Positions 27,837 to 36,074 of a DNA stretch of 36,475 nucleotides are shown here, one piece after another; within the stretch, counting starts at the first letter, position 1; each line of letters begins with the position of its first letter. A program made the translations under genes and the position numbers. A model generated the notes under the pieces. That model was not told the origin of the DNA. It made no database searches and saw only the letters and a program-made list of their open reading frames with translations. The stretch is from an uncultured Granulosicoccaceae bacterium (lineage in GTDB: Bacteria > Pseudomonadota > Gammaproteobacteria > Granulosicoccales > Granulosicoccaceae), in the NCBI GenBank assembly GCA_938006335.1, contig CALLMF010000037.1:1-36475 (forward strand), written 5' to 3'.

Positions 27837-29066
27837 TTAGCCACGGTAGGCGTCGACCAGCTGGTCGATCACCGAGTCCATCGAATAACGCTGCTCGATG
27901 GTCTTGCGGCCGGCATCAGCCATCCGTTGGCGCAACACGTCGCAATCGATCAGGCTTTCGATGTGCTGTGACAGGGCATCGGCATCGCCAGGAGCAAACA
28001 AGAGACCGTTCTCACCGTCGCTCACAAGATCACTGTTGCCGCCGATGTCGGTCGCAATCACGGCGCGTGACGCGAGCATTGCCTCCATCACGGAATTCGG
28101 CAAGCCTTCTGCCCAGGACGGCTGCACGTAGGCGTCGACAGAGCCGAGAAATGACCAGGTATCGTCAATCATGCCAAGCCATTCCACGCGTTCGTCCAGC
28201 CCGAGCTCGGTACAGAGCTTGCGCAGCGCAGGGCCGGATGTTCCATCGCCTGCGATCGACACGGACAAGGGAAGATCCGGACGGCGTTCGAGCACTTTGG
28301 TCACCGCTTTCAGCAGCACATCGATGCCCTTGACCTCGCGGAGTCGTCCGCAAAATCCTATGCGAAACACGCCATCGCTGCTCCGTCTTGGCAGAGACAG
28401 GCGCGTATCGATGCCGTTCGGAACAAACAGGATGCGCGACGGAGCAATTCCCGCAGCAACCAACTTCTCGCGCGTTTGCTCGCTGATCGTCTGGACAAGA
28501 TCCACTCGACGCAGCCCAAAACGCAGCAGCGCGTTCAGCGGATGAAACCGTCGTGACTTGTCGAGCACGCCGCCTTCGAATTCGTAGAAGCCCGAGATCT
28601 TGGTGATCACGCGCACGCCACTGTGCTTGCGGGCGAAGCCTGCAGCCGCCGCGAGCAAATGCGTGATGTGTACATGCAGGATGTCGTGGCGCCCCTGCTC
28701 TGCGATCAGAAACCGCCTGAAATTGGCCATCAGCACCAGGGAACCCAACCACTTGACGTGCGGGTAATCGATGCGACGAATGGGAAAGCCGAGGTGCTCG
28801 TCCTCAAGCGGCTGCTCCTTGCCGACACGCGGGGTGACGAACTCGACTGTCGCACCGGACTCACGCAATCGGGTTGCGAGCTTGAGCGATTGCGCCTCGG
28901 CACCACCAACGGCGGGGAATCGGCTGTCAACAGCAAACAGTATCCGCAAACCGTCCGCAGACAGGTTGCCACTGGCATCCTGACTGCCCTGCAACTTCGC
29001 AGCTGCTCCGAGGTCGTCCGCAGCAGCGTTCGCGTTCAGCGCAGCGTTGTCAACCGCAAGCTCCAT
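27837..29066 (-). CDS. Glycosyltransferase family 4 protein
   Basis: A 409-residue GT-B enzyme. The N-terminal domain has ILFAVDSRFPAVGGAEAQSL with the glycine-rich acceptor loop. The C-terminal domain has GFCGRLREVKGIDVLLKAVT, the linker characteristic of the GT4 family, and PSWAEGLPNSVMEAMLASRA with the E-x7-E motif that binds the nucleotide sugar. It transfers a hexose to the lipid-linked intermediate at the cytoplasmic face. About 30 residues before the catalytic domain are Ala/Asn/Asp-rich and probably unstructured. ATG 29066 is chosen over a TTG at 29093; it overlaps the end of the barrel gene, whose TGA and this ATG are one base apart. Confidence 0.92.
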   Translation of the reverse strand: MELAVDNAALNANAAADDLGAAAKLQGSQDASGNLSADGLRILFAVDSRFPAVGGAEAQSLKLATRLRESGATVEFVTPRVGKEQPLEDEHLGFPIRRIDYPHVKWLGSLVLMANFRRFLIAEQGRHDILHVHITHLLAAAAGFARKHSGVRVITKISGFYEFEGGVLDKSRRFHPLNALLRFGLRRVDLVQTISEQTREKLVAAGIAPSRILFVPNGIDTRLSLPRRSSDGVFRIGFCGRLREVKGIDVLLKAVTKVLERRPDLPLSVSIAGDGTSGPALRKLCTELGLDERVEWLGMIDDTWSFLGSVDAYVQPSWAEGLPNSVMEAMLASRAVIATDIGGNSDLVSDGENGLLFAPGDADALSQHIESLIDCDVLRQRMADAGRKTIEQRYSMDSVIDQLVDAYRG

Positions 29067-29067
29067 G

Positions 29068-30486
29068 TCATTGGATGAGAGACTTGAGTTCAATGGTCAA
29101 GTCCTGGCTGGCGCGCGAGGGAGGCGCCCAGCGTATCCCCAGACCCACCCGGTTTTCGGCGCGATCGATATCCTCGTTGATGCGTGCTCCATCGATGATC
29201 GTGCTCTCGACGCCCTCGGAGGTGTCAAAGTAATAGCTGGCCTCCACTTCAAAACTACGGCTGAGGCGATACAGCGCCACGGCGGACCCCAGAACGGAAT
29301 TCGTATCGTCGTCGCGGTTGTCGAAGGACTCGTTTCGGTAACTGAGCCCCAGCTCGTAGCGCAGGCGCGAGGTCAAGGCGCCGGACAAATATGCATAGGC
29401 ATAGCTCTGCAGTTGATCTTCCTCGTCCGCCAACTCGCCGAGTGACGATGACTCCGCAAGCAAGCGGTAGTCGACATCGGTTACGCCAATACCGACGTCA
29501 ACGCTGGTTGCCGCCGACTGGAATCCGTAGTTGAGCTCGAGATTGGTCTCGTCGTAGATGCCATCGGCGTCTTGCTGCAGCGCGGTCCCGTCTTCAATAA
29601 GCCCTTCGACGGTGCCAAGTGTCTGATCGTTGGTATCGCGACGCAGTGTCACCCCGATGGTGCTCTCGCGGCTGAGCCTGCGTTCAGCGGAGAGGATTGC
29701 CAGCACCCCGTTGAGTGACACCTCTTCGGTGTCGTAGCGCGTTCCACCCAGCTCGACACCCCAGGACCACGTCGGAAACTCGCGCTCGATATATGCCGAG
29801 GCCGAGACACGGTTGAAGTCGCTATCGAGATCCTCGTCCGGAGAAACGGTGTAGACGTCGGTAAGTCGTGCACCGATCCGTCGCCCTTCTATGCGCTCAC
29901 GTTCGAACTGGAAAAAACCGTTGTAGAGCGTTTCAAGCTCCTCGCCTTCTTCTGTCTGATTGACATACAGCAGACGCGCGTCAAAACGGCTGTCTGTCGA
30001 TACCGGGAATTCAAACGATGGGCCGGTCACAAACACGTTGCGTGTGACGGTGTCGAAATCAGTGATGGACTGCGTACCGTCATCAACACGCACGCCACCA
30101 AGAATGTCGCCGACGTACCAGCTGAACGTACGAGGGGTGATGTCGTATTCAGCAGCGCCGACAAAGCGTGTCAGCGTGTCCCATTCGTCGTCGCTGTCGT
30201 CGAGCTGCTTGCGCGTGTCGAGCTCGCCGGAGAAACCGACGCGCAGACGCGTGCCGGCCTGCTCGCCAAACACGCCGATGGTACCGAAGCCGAGCGTGCC
30301 TTCCTCTTCCTCGCCCTTGTTCGCAAACTCCACGTTGTCGGAGCTCTGGACAAGAACGCGACCTTCAAAACCCAGCTCCAGCGCGACCGAGGGTGTCGCG
30401 CCAGACAGCAAGAGACCAGCGACAAGCGCCGCGTACGACGACGGACCGCGCAGGAGCGGGGGCAGATGCAAGTACAACCTCGTCAT
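29068..30486 (-). CDS. Outer-membrane beta-barrel protein of the exopolysaccharide locus
   Basis: A 472-residue protein with a signal peptide (LRGPSSYAALVAGLLLSGATPSVA) and a mature part of alternating hydrophobic/polar strands, such as TRLRVGFSGELDTR, SWGVELGGTRYDTEE and SRLRYELGLSYRNESF. Strands are separated by acidic loops (EDLDSDFNR, DDDTNS), as in a large outer-membrane barrel. This resembles the outer-membrane proteins found in exosortase A polysaccharide loci (EpsL or the PEP-CTERM-associated hypothetical type). It may conduct the polymer across the outer membrane with the Wza-like lipoprotein. The last residues (LTIELKSLIQ) do not end in the usual aromatic residue. It lies 8 bases after the ATPase gene. 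Confidence 0.83.
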   Translation of the reverse strand: MTRLYLHLPPLLRGPSSYAALVAGLLLSGATPSVALELGFEGRVLVQSSDNVEFANKGEEEEGTLGFGTIGVFGEQAGTRLRVGFSGELDTRKQLDDSDDEWDTLTRFVGAAEYDITPRTFSWYVGDILGGVRVDDGTQSITDFDTVTRNVFVTGPSFEFPVSTDSRFDARLLYVNQTEEGEELETLYNGFFQFERERIEGRRIGARLTDVYTVSPDEDLDSDFNRVSASAYIEREFPTWSWGVELGGTRYDTEEVSLNGVLAILSAERRLSRESTIGVTLRRDTNDQTLGTVEGLIEDGTALQQDADGIYDETNLELNYGFQSAATSVDVGIGVTDVDYRLLAESSSLGELADEEDQLQSYAYAYLSGALTSRLRYELGLSYRNESFDNRDDDTNSVLGSAVALYRLSRSFEVEASYYFDTSEGVESTIIDGARINEDIDRAENRVGLGIRWAPPSRASQDLTIELKSLIQ

Positions 30487-30494
30487 GACAACAA

Positions 30495-31364
30495 TCAGGA
30501 CGGTTGATCGTTGATGACGACACCTGCGAGCCGACTCTCGTCGATTTCATCGACGACCGAATCGAGCACACCTGACGTCACACCTCCATACGGTACGACC
30601 AGTACGGTGAAGTCACAGAGATCAGACAGGATCTTGGCATCAGCCGACGTGGTCATTGCCGGGCCATCGACCACGACAAAGCGGTTGTCGTAACGGGACT
30701 TGATGTCATGCATCAGCTGCTTGTACCGCGCTGACGTGAAGTGCTCAGCGCTGATCTCGTCGTTTCGACCGATCGGAATGACGCGCATGCGCGGCACACC
30801 ACTCGGGCTGACGATGTGCTCGACGCCCAGCTCCGGGTGCTCCAGATACTCGAGCAGTCCGTGGCTATCCTCGCGGCCGATCAGCTTGAGCAACTTGTGA
30901 ATGACCGGGTTGTACATGTTGGCATCCACCAACAAGGACGTTTTGGCCTTGTCGAAGGCGATGGTTGCCGCAAGGTTCAATGCTGTGAAACTGCCACCGC
31001 CCTGAGGGACGACGCTGGACACGAGCACGGAGAAATTGCCGTCCGGACGCAGGCTGTAGAGCTTGGTCCGAAGCTGACGCAGCGCATCGATCAGGCCGCG
31101 GTTGCGCGACTTGGGATGAATGATGCCCAGAAGGTCGAGCTGCCTCTCCGTGAAGAGCTTGCCCTCCTCCATGCTTTGCAGCTCAGCACGAGCGCGGTCG
31201 TCGACACTGACCAGGTCACGCTCGTCGCTACCGCGAGTACGCTCCTGGCGACGACGCGTTACCGGAACCAGGTTGCGTCCGTTCTTGCTGCCGCGACGTG
31301 CGGCCTTGCCCTCGGTCTGCTCGATAATCGAGCGAACGTTGGCGATCCGTGAACGGTCAGTCAT
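30495..31364 (-). CDS. CpsD/Wzc-like (BY-kinase family) ATPase with degenerate Walker A
   Basis: A 289-residue cytoplasmic protein of the MinD-like tyrosine-kinase family that partners Wzz-type proteins. Aligned with SxxPGEGKST of true kinases, residues 117-127 read SVVPQGGGSFT: the P-loop lysine is Gly and the following Thr is Phe. Walker A' is LLVDANMYNP (144-153) and Walker B is FVVVDGP (229-235). The C-terminus (SRLAGVVINDQPS) has no tyrosine cluster, so autophosphorylation of the usual kind is unlikely. The N-terminal 90 residues are basic and probably disordered. It overlaps the Wzz-like gene by ATGA, as expected for its membrane activator. I infer a regulatory, possibly non-catalytic role. 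Confidence 0.85.
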   Translation of the reverse strand: MTDRSRIANVRSIIEQTEGKAARRGSKNGRNLVPVTRRRQERTRGSDERDLVSVDDRARAELQSMEEGKLFTERQLDLLGIIHPKSRNRGLIDALRQLRTKLYSLRPDGNFSVLVSSVVPQGGGSFTALNLAATIAFDKAKTSLLVDANMYNPVIHKLLKLIGREDSHGLLEYLEHPELGVEHIVSPSGVPRMRVIPIGRNDEISAEHFTSARYKQLMHDIKSRYDNRFVVVDGPAMTTSADAKILSDLCDFTVLVVPYGGVTSGVLDSVVDEIDESRLAGVVINDQPS

Positions 31365-32923
31365 AGCAGAGACCCTACGGCGCTAGCCGCTTCCAGCTGG
31401 TTTTTGACAATAAAGACGACCACATACAGTGCGCAGACTGTCGCGACTGTTGCGACCATCACAAGAGGGCGACCAAAGAAGCCGACCTTGTCCTTGCGTT
31501 GGTCCATGTGTGGGATGGTGGTGAGCAGCGGGAGTTCGAGCACATCGGTGACAGCCGAGCCCGTACGAATCCGCGGATCGAGCTTCAAGAATGCGAACAG
31601 ATACAAGAACGGCAGCACCGATGCCAACACGATGCCACCCGCGGCAATGTGCATGAAACGAAGGCCTGTCGGCAGATACGGAAAGTTGGCCGGCTGGGCG
31701 ATCCGATACAGCACGCCTTGCTTTTCGGCACCCAGGCTCATGGATAAACGGGCGCTTTCCTGGCGTCGTAGCAAGTCCTCGTAGAGCTCCTTGTTGATCG
31801 TGTAATCACGTGTCAGCTCGGTGAGCTCACGCTCTACCCGGGAAGATATCGATGATCGGTCAATCTCGCTATTGAGCATGACCTCGAGCTCCTGCACGGT
31901 GACGCGGAGCGTGTCTGCCTCCGCCGCCGAACGAGCGAGGTCCGAGCGCAGCTGCTGGTACACCGGGCTTGCATTGCTGGCCGCGGAATAGACGTTACCA
32001 CCCAGGTTGATCGATCTGGTACCACCGCTTGTCACCGGCGCCGCCCCCATCTGACGCAGCGCATTGATCTCCTGGCGTAAACGAACGATGTCCGGGTAGT
32101 CGTCGGTGTAGTTCAGACGCAGATCATCGATTTGACGCTGCAGGCCTGCGACCCTGTCGGCGATGCGCGCCGCTTCGTAGTCCTGTGCAATGGTCGACGA
32201 CTCGGAAGACAGCTCACGCTCCAGCGAACGCCGACGCTGCTCGGCCTGTGCGTATTGCAAACGTGTGCGCTCCAGATCGCGTCGCAACTCGACGATCTGC
32301 TGATCGACATTGCCCTCAGTGGTGCTGCTGATACCCGGGTACTGGGCTCGGAAAGCCTCCAGCTTCGACTCGGCATCTTCGAGCTTGCTACGGTATGTCT
32401 CGACCTGATCGATGATGAACTCGAAGGCCTCGGTGGTCTCGGCGGTCGAGCTTTCCATCGACTTTTCAAGAAACAGGTCGGCAAACAGCGAGGTGGTTTC
32501 GAAGGCGACGCGCGGATTGCGATGCTGAAACGCAATCTCGAGCAGCTGATTGTTGATGTTGTAGATCTCGGTGTCTTCGACGATGTCCTGCTTGAGTCGC
32601 TCGCGATCAGCCTTGGAGACGTCGGACTCGTAGTAGGGAATGCTGTCGATGATCGTGTCGAGAATTTCCGCGGTGAAAAGCTCCTCGCGTGCGACGTTGG
32701 CCTGGTCCCGGCTCTGCGACACTTCTGCGCCGACGATAGGCGCAACGATCTGGCTGTCGTCCACGTACAACTGCACGTAGGACGAAAACTTCTTGTCCCA
32801 GAAAAAACCCAGAACAAGAAACATCAGACTGACGAGGACGAATATCCCGAGCAAGGTCTGTCGCCTCGCACTGGCTTCTCGGGTCAGCAACGGACCCATT
32901 TCGTCAAAATTGATATTGCTCAT
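31361..32923 (-). CDS. Polysaccharide chain-length determinant (Wzz/GumC type, XrtA-system-like)
   Basis: A 520-residue inner-membrane co-polymerase. A helix near residues 24-42 (LLGIFVLVSLMFLVLGFFW) leads into the periplasmic Wzz domain. Long coiled coils follow, for example QQIVELRRDLERTRLQYAQA and AGLQRQIDDLRLNYTDDYPD, then the GNVR region (SRVERELTELTRDYTINKELY). Near the C-terminus IAAGGIVLASVLPFLYLFAF is the second helix. A third hydrophobic stretch (LVMVATVATVCALYVVVFIV) follows, which is unusual for two-helix Wzz proteins but known in XrtA-type members. It sets polymer length with the ATPase encoded next. GGAG lies 11 bases before the ATG. Confidence 0.92.
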   Translation of the reverse strand: MSNINFDEMGPLLTREASARRQTLLGIFVLVSLMFLVLGFFWDKKFSSYVQLYVDDSQIVAPIVGAEVSQSRDQANVAREELFTAEILDTIIDSIPYYESDVSKADRERLKQDIVEDTEIYNINNQLLEIAFQHRNPRVAFETTSLFADLFLEKSMESSTAETTEAFEFIIDQVETYRSKLEDAESKLEAFRAQYPGISSTTEGNVDQQIVELRRDLERTRLQYAQAEQRRRSLERELSSESSTIAQDYEAARIADRVAGLQRQIDDLRLNYTDDYPDIVRLRQEINALRQMGAAPVTSGGTRSINLGGNVYSAASNASPVYQQLRSDLARSAAEADTLRVTVQELEVMLNSEIDRSSISSRVERELTELTRDYTINKELYEDLLRRQESARLSMSLGAEKQGVLYRIAQPANFPYLPTGLRFMHIAAGGIVLASVLPFLYLFAFLKLDPRIRTGSAVTDVLELPLLTTIPHMDQRKDKVGFFGRPLVMVATVATVCALYVVVFIVKNQLEAASAVGSLL

Positions 32924-32969
32924 GATGAACGGTGCTCCACTAAGCGCTGGCTGCTATCGACAACAATCA

Positions 32970-33602
32970 TCAGAAACGACGCTCCGGGACGGTGACCACA
33001 TCGCCGGGGTAAAGGGCGTAGTTCGTGTCGACAACGCCGCCTACCAGAATGGCGTCGAGGTAGATCGGCCAGGAATCGGTCTGACCATTGACCGTGCGGA
33101 TCAGCTGGGCGCGATCAGGATTGGCAAAGTCGGTCAGGCCGCCCGCTTCGAGCACGAGGTCAATCACCGTCATGCCCTCACGGTGCGCGACGGACTTGGG
33201 CTCGGCAACGCCGCCAACAACGCGGACGCGGTTCTTGAACTCCCCGCTGTTGAGCTCGGTCACGATGATCGAGACCTTGGGTGTTCGGATGAAACGCGTG
33301 AGTTTCTGCTCGGCGTCAGCAACAATGACGGACGGCGTGCGGCCTCCGGCGCGAACGTCTCCGATCAGCGGCACGCTGATGAAGCCATCGGGCCGAACCG
33401 GCACTTCGACGTTGAGATCCTCGTTCTTCCACACATTGACACTGACGACATCGCCCGGACCAAGTGTATATTCTGGGGTAGCACCGGCGTCGGGCACCGG
33501 AGGTTGTGAATCCGCGGCAAGCTCGCCACGGGTCCCGCCACAAGCGGATACCAGCAGTGCCGTTGCCAGCGCGAAGGTTCGCGTCAGACTGTTAATGGTC
33601 AT
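32970..33602 (-). CDS. Polysaccharide export lipoprotein (Wza/EpsE-like)
   Basis: A 210-residue lipoprotein with lipobox LVSAC (Cys21). The polysaccharide export domain begins YTLGPGDVVSVNVWKNEDLN and continues VRPDGFISVPLIGDVRAGG. An SLBB-like domain follows (RVVGGVAEPKSVAHREG) and the end LYPGDVVTVPERRF is typical. It is much shorter than E. coli Wza (about 380 residues), lacking the C-terminal barrel-forming helix, as in short exosortase-A-associated export proteins. The beta-barrel protein encoded downstream may supply the outer-membrane path. It is the first gene of the - strand run. Confidence 0.92.
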   Translation of the reverse strand: MTINSLTRTFALATALLVSACGGTRGELAADSQPPVPDAGATPEYTLGPGDVVSVNVWKNEDLNVEVPVRPDGFISVPLIGDVRAGGRTPSVIVADAEQKLTRFIRTPKVSIIVTELNSGEFKNRVRVVGGVAEPKSVAHREGMTVIDLVLEAGGLTDFANPDRAQLIRTVNGQTDSWPIYLDAILVGGVVDTNYALYPGDVVTVPERRF

Positions 33603-33875
33603 CTATCCAGTACTTTAGGAGAGTGTCTGCACCGTAAAGGTGCTGTCGGATTTGAGCGGGAACTAGCCTACCTTCTATGATTAGCGGCAGCTGTACGCAC
33701 AACGTGACATATAGTAACGCCTCACATCCCGGCAAAAGCGGCCCACATGGCCTCTGCGGGTCCGAGATGTGAAACCGGCAGAGAAAATCACGATGCCGAC
33801 GACCCGGCGTGTGAGCGGTGTCAGGTTACCCAGAATTGACCCAAAAAGGGACAAGTTACCCAGTAAGCTGCTGTT
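33603..33875. other. Divergent intergenic region between the export lipoprotein gene and a J-domain gene
   Basis: Most of this 273-base stretch has no recognisable gene. It must hold the promoter of the polysaccharide operon on the - strand, but no convincing -35/-10 pair or sigma-54 (GG-N10-GC) site was found. A small hairpin GCACC-GTAAA-GGTGC lies in the operon leader near 33630. The repeat at 33822-33863 lies at its right end. Confidence 0.45.
33822..33863 (+). repeat. Pair of 12-base direct repeats around an imperfect palindrome, upstream of the J-domain gene
   Basis: CAGGTTACCCAG (33822-33833) and CAAGTTACCCAG (33852-33863) match at 11 of 12 positions and start exactly 30 bases apart, about three helical turns. 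Between them lies TTGACCC-AAAAA-GGGACAA, an imperfect 7-5-7 inverted repeat. The second copy ends 12 bases before the ATG at 33876. A tandem operator, or a remnant end of an IS21-like element, are both possible. Confidence 0.6.
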
Positions 33876-34538
33876 ATGAACGATGGGCACATAAGCGCGG
33901 CGATTTCCACATTCGAGCCCGAATACCGGGAACTCGAACTGGAAATAGACGCAGACTGGAACACGGTACAGGCGTCCTACCGCCGGCTGGTGAATCTGTG
34001 GCATCCGGATCGCTTTGCGCAGCAGCCGGACGAACGAGACCACGCGCAGGCTCGGTTTATCCGGCTTACCCGGGCATTCAGGCGTCTGAGGCAGTATTAC
34101 CGTGCCAACCACAGACTCCCGCTGCAACCCATAGCAGCACCTGACGACCTCGCGGAGGACCGTATTGCCCGCGATCGTGATGCGCAGATTCACGCAGAAT
34201 CGGTATCACCGGCCGAATCCGAAGTGGCCGGCGCCAGCATCTTCTCCGAAGATGTTGAGCGTGGCAAACACCGTGATTCCGGCAAACGCACCGTGTGGTT
34301 CTGGGCAATTCCCGGCGTGTTCGTCGTGTGCGCCACGCTCGCCGCCTTTTTCGTGTTCGATCAGAAGCAGAAACGTGACGCGTTTAACGCCGGGCGCGAA
34401 GTACTGCGCAGCACGGCTCCCAGCGCGTACATGCCCACCAGCAATGAAGTGCGTCGGCAATCGACTCGTGGCGCGTTTGTTCAAGGTGACAACAACGGCA
34501 CCCTGGGCGATCAACTCATGCCCAACGTATTCAAGTAG
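33876..34538 (+). CDS. J-domain (DnaJ-like) protein with one membrane helix
   Basis: A 220-residue protein. The N-terminal J domain has the HPD triad at residues 43-45 in YRRLVNLWHPDRFAQQPDE, followed by helix III (ARFIRLTRAFRRLRQYYRA). A charged linker leads to a single membrane segment (WFWAIPGVFVVCATLAAFFV, about 141-160), preceded by KHRDSGKR; by the positive-inside rule the J domain is cytoplasmic and the roughly 60-residue tail periplasmic. The tail has no known domain. There is no Gly/Phe region or zinc domain, so it is not a general DnaJ. It should recruit DnaK to a membrane site. The gene is divergent from the export lipoprotein gene and convergent with the priming transferase gene. 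The ribosome-binding site is weak. Confidence 0.82.
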   Translation: MNDGHISAAISTFEPEYRELELEIDADWNTVQASYRRLVNLWHPDRFAQQPDERDHAQARFIRLTRAFRRLRQYYRANHRLPLQPIAAPDDLAEDRIARDRDAQIHAESVSPAESEVAGASIFSEDVERGKHRDSGKRTVWFWAIPGVFVVCATLAAFFVFDQKQKRDAFNAGREVLRSTAPSAYMPTSNEVRRQSTRGAFVQGDNNGTLGDQLMPNVFK

Positions 34539-34553
34539 CGTTACGCGGGTCTC

Positions 34554-35963
34554 TCAACGCGCCCCCTTGCCAAACAACACGACCTCGGCGGTCTGACACA
34601 AGATCAGCATGTCGAGAAAGATCGTGTGGTTCTTGATGTAGTACAGGTCAAACTCCTGTTTCTGCACCGAATCCTTGATGGACGCGCCATAGGGGTAACA
34701 CACCTGCGCCCAACCCGTAATGCCAGGCTTCACCGCGTGTCGCTCGCGGTAGTACGGAATTTCCTCATTGAGCTGCTCAACGAAATGTGGGCGCTCCGGG
34801 CGCGGGCCGACAAAGCTCATGTCGCCACGGAGCACGTTCAGAATCTGCGGCAGCTCATCGATCCTGGTCTTGCGTATGACCTCGCCGGTGCGTGTGACGC
34901 GCGAATCGCCGGTCGTGGCCCATTGCGCTCCCCCGGCGCTTTCGGCGTTGACGCTCATGCTGCGAAATTTCAGGACCTCGAAAGGCTTCCCGAGATACCC
35001 CACCCGCGTCTGCTTGTAGAAGATCGGCGCCCCCTTGCCGTCCTCGAGCCGAATGGCGATGGCGCAGGCCACCATGAACGGCCAGGTCACAAGCAGGATC
35101 AGCAGACTCGCAACCACGTCGAAGAGCCGCTTCATGACGTCACGCATGGCGCCGCGTTCGAAACCATCGGAGTAGATGAGCCAATCGGGTCTGAGGATTT
35201 CCAATGGCAGCTTGCCTTGCTCACGTTCGAAGAAGCTGAGCAGATCGATCACGTCAAGCCCGTGCAGCTTGACCTCGAGCAGTTGCTCGAGCGGGATGCC
35301 ACCGCGCCGCTCGTCCGCAGCCACGACGATCTCGTCAACATCGTGCTCGATGCAATAGTCGAGCAGTCGCTGGTCACCGAGTTCGATCAACTTTGCCGAA
35401 TCAATGGCTGTGGTCACGTCAGTGGCCAGCGGCACATAACCGACGATGCGAAAGCCGCGTCGATCGACCTTTCGACGCAAGCGCCTGCCAATTGACGCCG
35501 CCTTGTCGCCAGAGCCCAGCACCAGCACACGGAGCTTCATGAGGTCCCGGTCGACGTAGTGGAAGAACAGCGGGCGCAGGGTACCGACCATGAAAAAGGC
35601 GATGAGGATCGCCAGACCAAAGACACCCCGTCCGAGATACAGCGACGGCACGATGTAGTAGAGCAGCGCAAGAATCACCGCGCCCCCGGCAAAGCCGATG
35701 ACCGAGCGCAGGAACACGCCCAACACCCCTCCCCTGAACCGGCTCTGGTACAAGCCCATGGCCATCATGGTGATTGGCATCACCAGCCCGAAAAGCGTGG
35801 ACGACAGGATGGGGGAACGGATGTGCACCACGTCAGTGAGTGTCCGATCGAAGCGGACATAAACCGCGACGTAAACGGCAGCTACACAGATACAGAATTC
35901 GAGCAGTGCGAGTAGCAGAAAGGGCACCCGAAGGTGCATCTTGAAAAATCTCAGCGTGCCCAA
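34554..35963 (-). CDS. Priming sugar transferase, TIGR03013-like (XrtA/PEP-CTERM system)
   Basis: A 469-residue polyisoprenyl-phosphate sugar transferase. Four N-terminal membrane helices span about residues 10-115, followed by a CoA-binding-like Rossmann domain (LRVLVLGSGDKAASIGRRLR). The catalytic domain begins KRLFDVVASLLILLVTWPFM and has YKQTRVGYLGKPFEVLKFRS, the Asp-Glu pair in RKTRIDELPQILNVLRGDMS and GPRPERPHFV. It places the first sugar phosphate on undecaprenyl phosphate at the inner membrane. The overall build fits the exosortase-A-linked family rather than WbaP. The likely start is TTG 35963, since it gives the family-like LRFFKMHLRVPF; ATG 35939 is an alternative. It is separated from the main run by the J-domain gene on the other strand. 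Confidence 0.92.
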   Translation of the reverse strand: MGTLRFFKMHLRVPFLLLALLEFCICVAAVYVAVYVRFDRTLTDVVHIRSPILSSTLFGLVMPITMMAMGLYQSRFRGGVLGVFLRSVIGFAGGAVILALLYYIVPSLYLGRGVFGLAILIAFFMVGTLRPLFFHYVDRDLMKLRVLVLGSGDKAASIGRRLRRKVDRRGFRIVGYVPLATDVTTAIDSAKLIELGDQRLLDYCIEHDVDEIVVAADERRGGIPLEQLLEVKLHGLDVIDLLSFFEREQGKLPLEILRPDWLIYSDGFERGAMRDVMKRLFDVVASLLILLVTWPFMVACAIAIRLEDGKGAPIFYKQTRVGYLGKPFEVLKFRSMSVNAESAGGAQWATTGDSRVTRTGEVIRKTRIDELPQILNVLRGDMSFVGPRPERPHFVEQLNEEIPYYRERHAVKPGITGWAQVCYPYGASIKDSVQKQEFDLYYIKNHTIFLDMLILCQTAEVVLFGKGAR

Positions 35964-36074
35964 TTGATCATTCCCGGTCGTCTCATTTTTTTGGAACTAC
36001 CCCTGGTGGAGTTTTCCTCAACTGTTGCGAACACCAGCCGCTACCACTCACACTACCCGCCCTGCGAATATCGG
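35964..36074. promoter_or_regulatory. Divergent intergenic region between the priming transferase and the second J-domain gene
   Basis: This 111-base region should hold promoters for both genes. A run of seven T residues is visible near 35986-35993. The GTTACCCAG repeat found before the other J-domain gene is absent. No clear promoter boxes were found. Confidence 0.35.

Noticed and set aside
33603..33740. A sigma-54 promoter before the polysaccharide operon, as known for some PEP-CTERM loci.
   Set aside because: The best match (TGTCACG followed by TTGTGC) has a changed -24 element and wrong spacing, so it is not supported.
33681..34193. A 170-codon - strand frame upstream of the export lipoprotein gene.
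   Set aside because: It overlaps the J-domain gene antisense and has no family features; the J-domain frame with its HPD motif is clearly the coding one.
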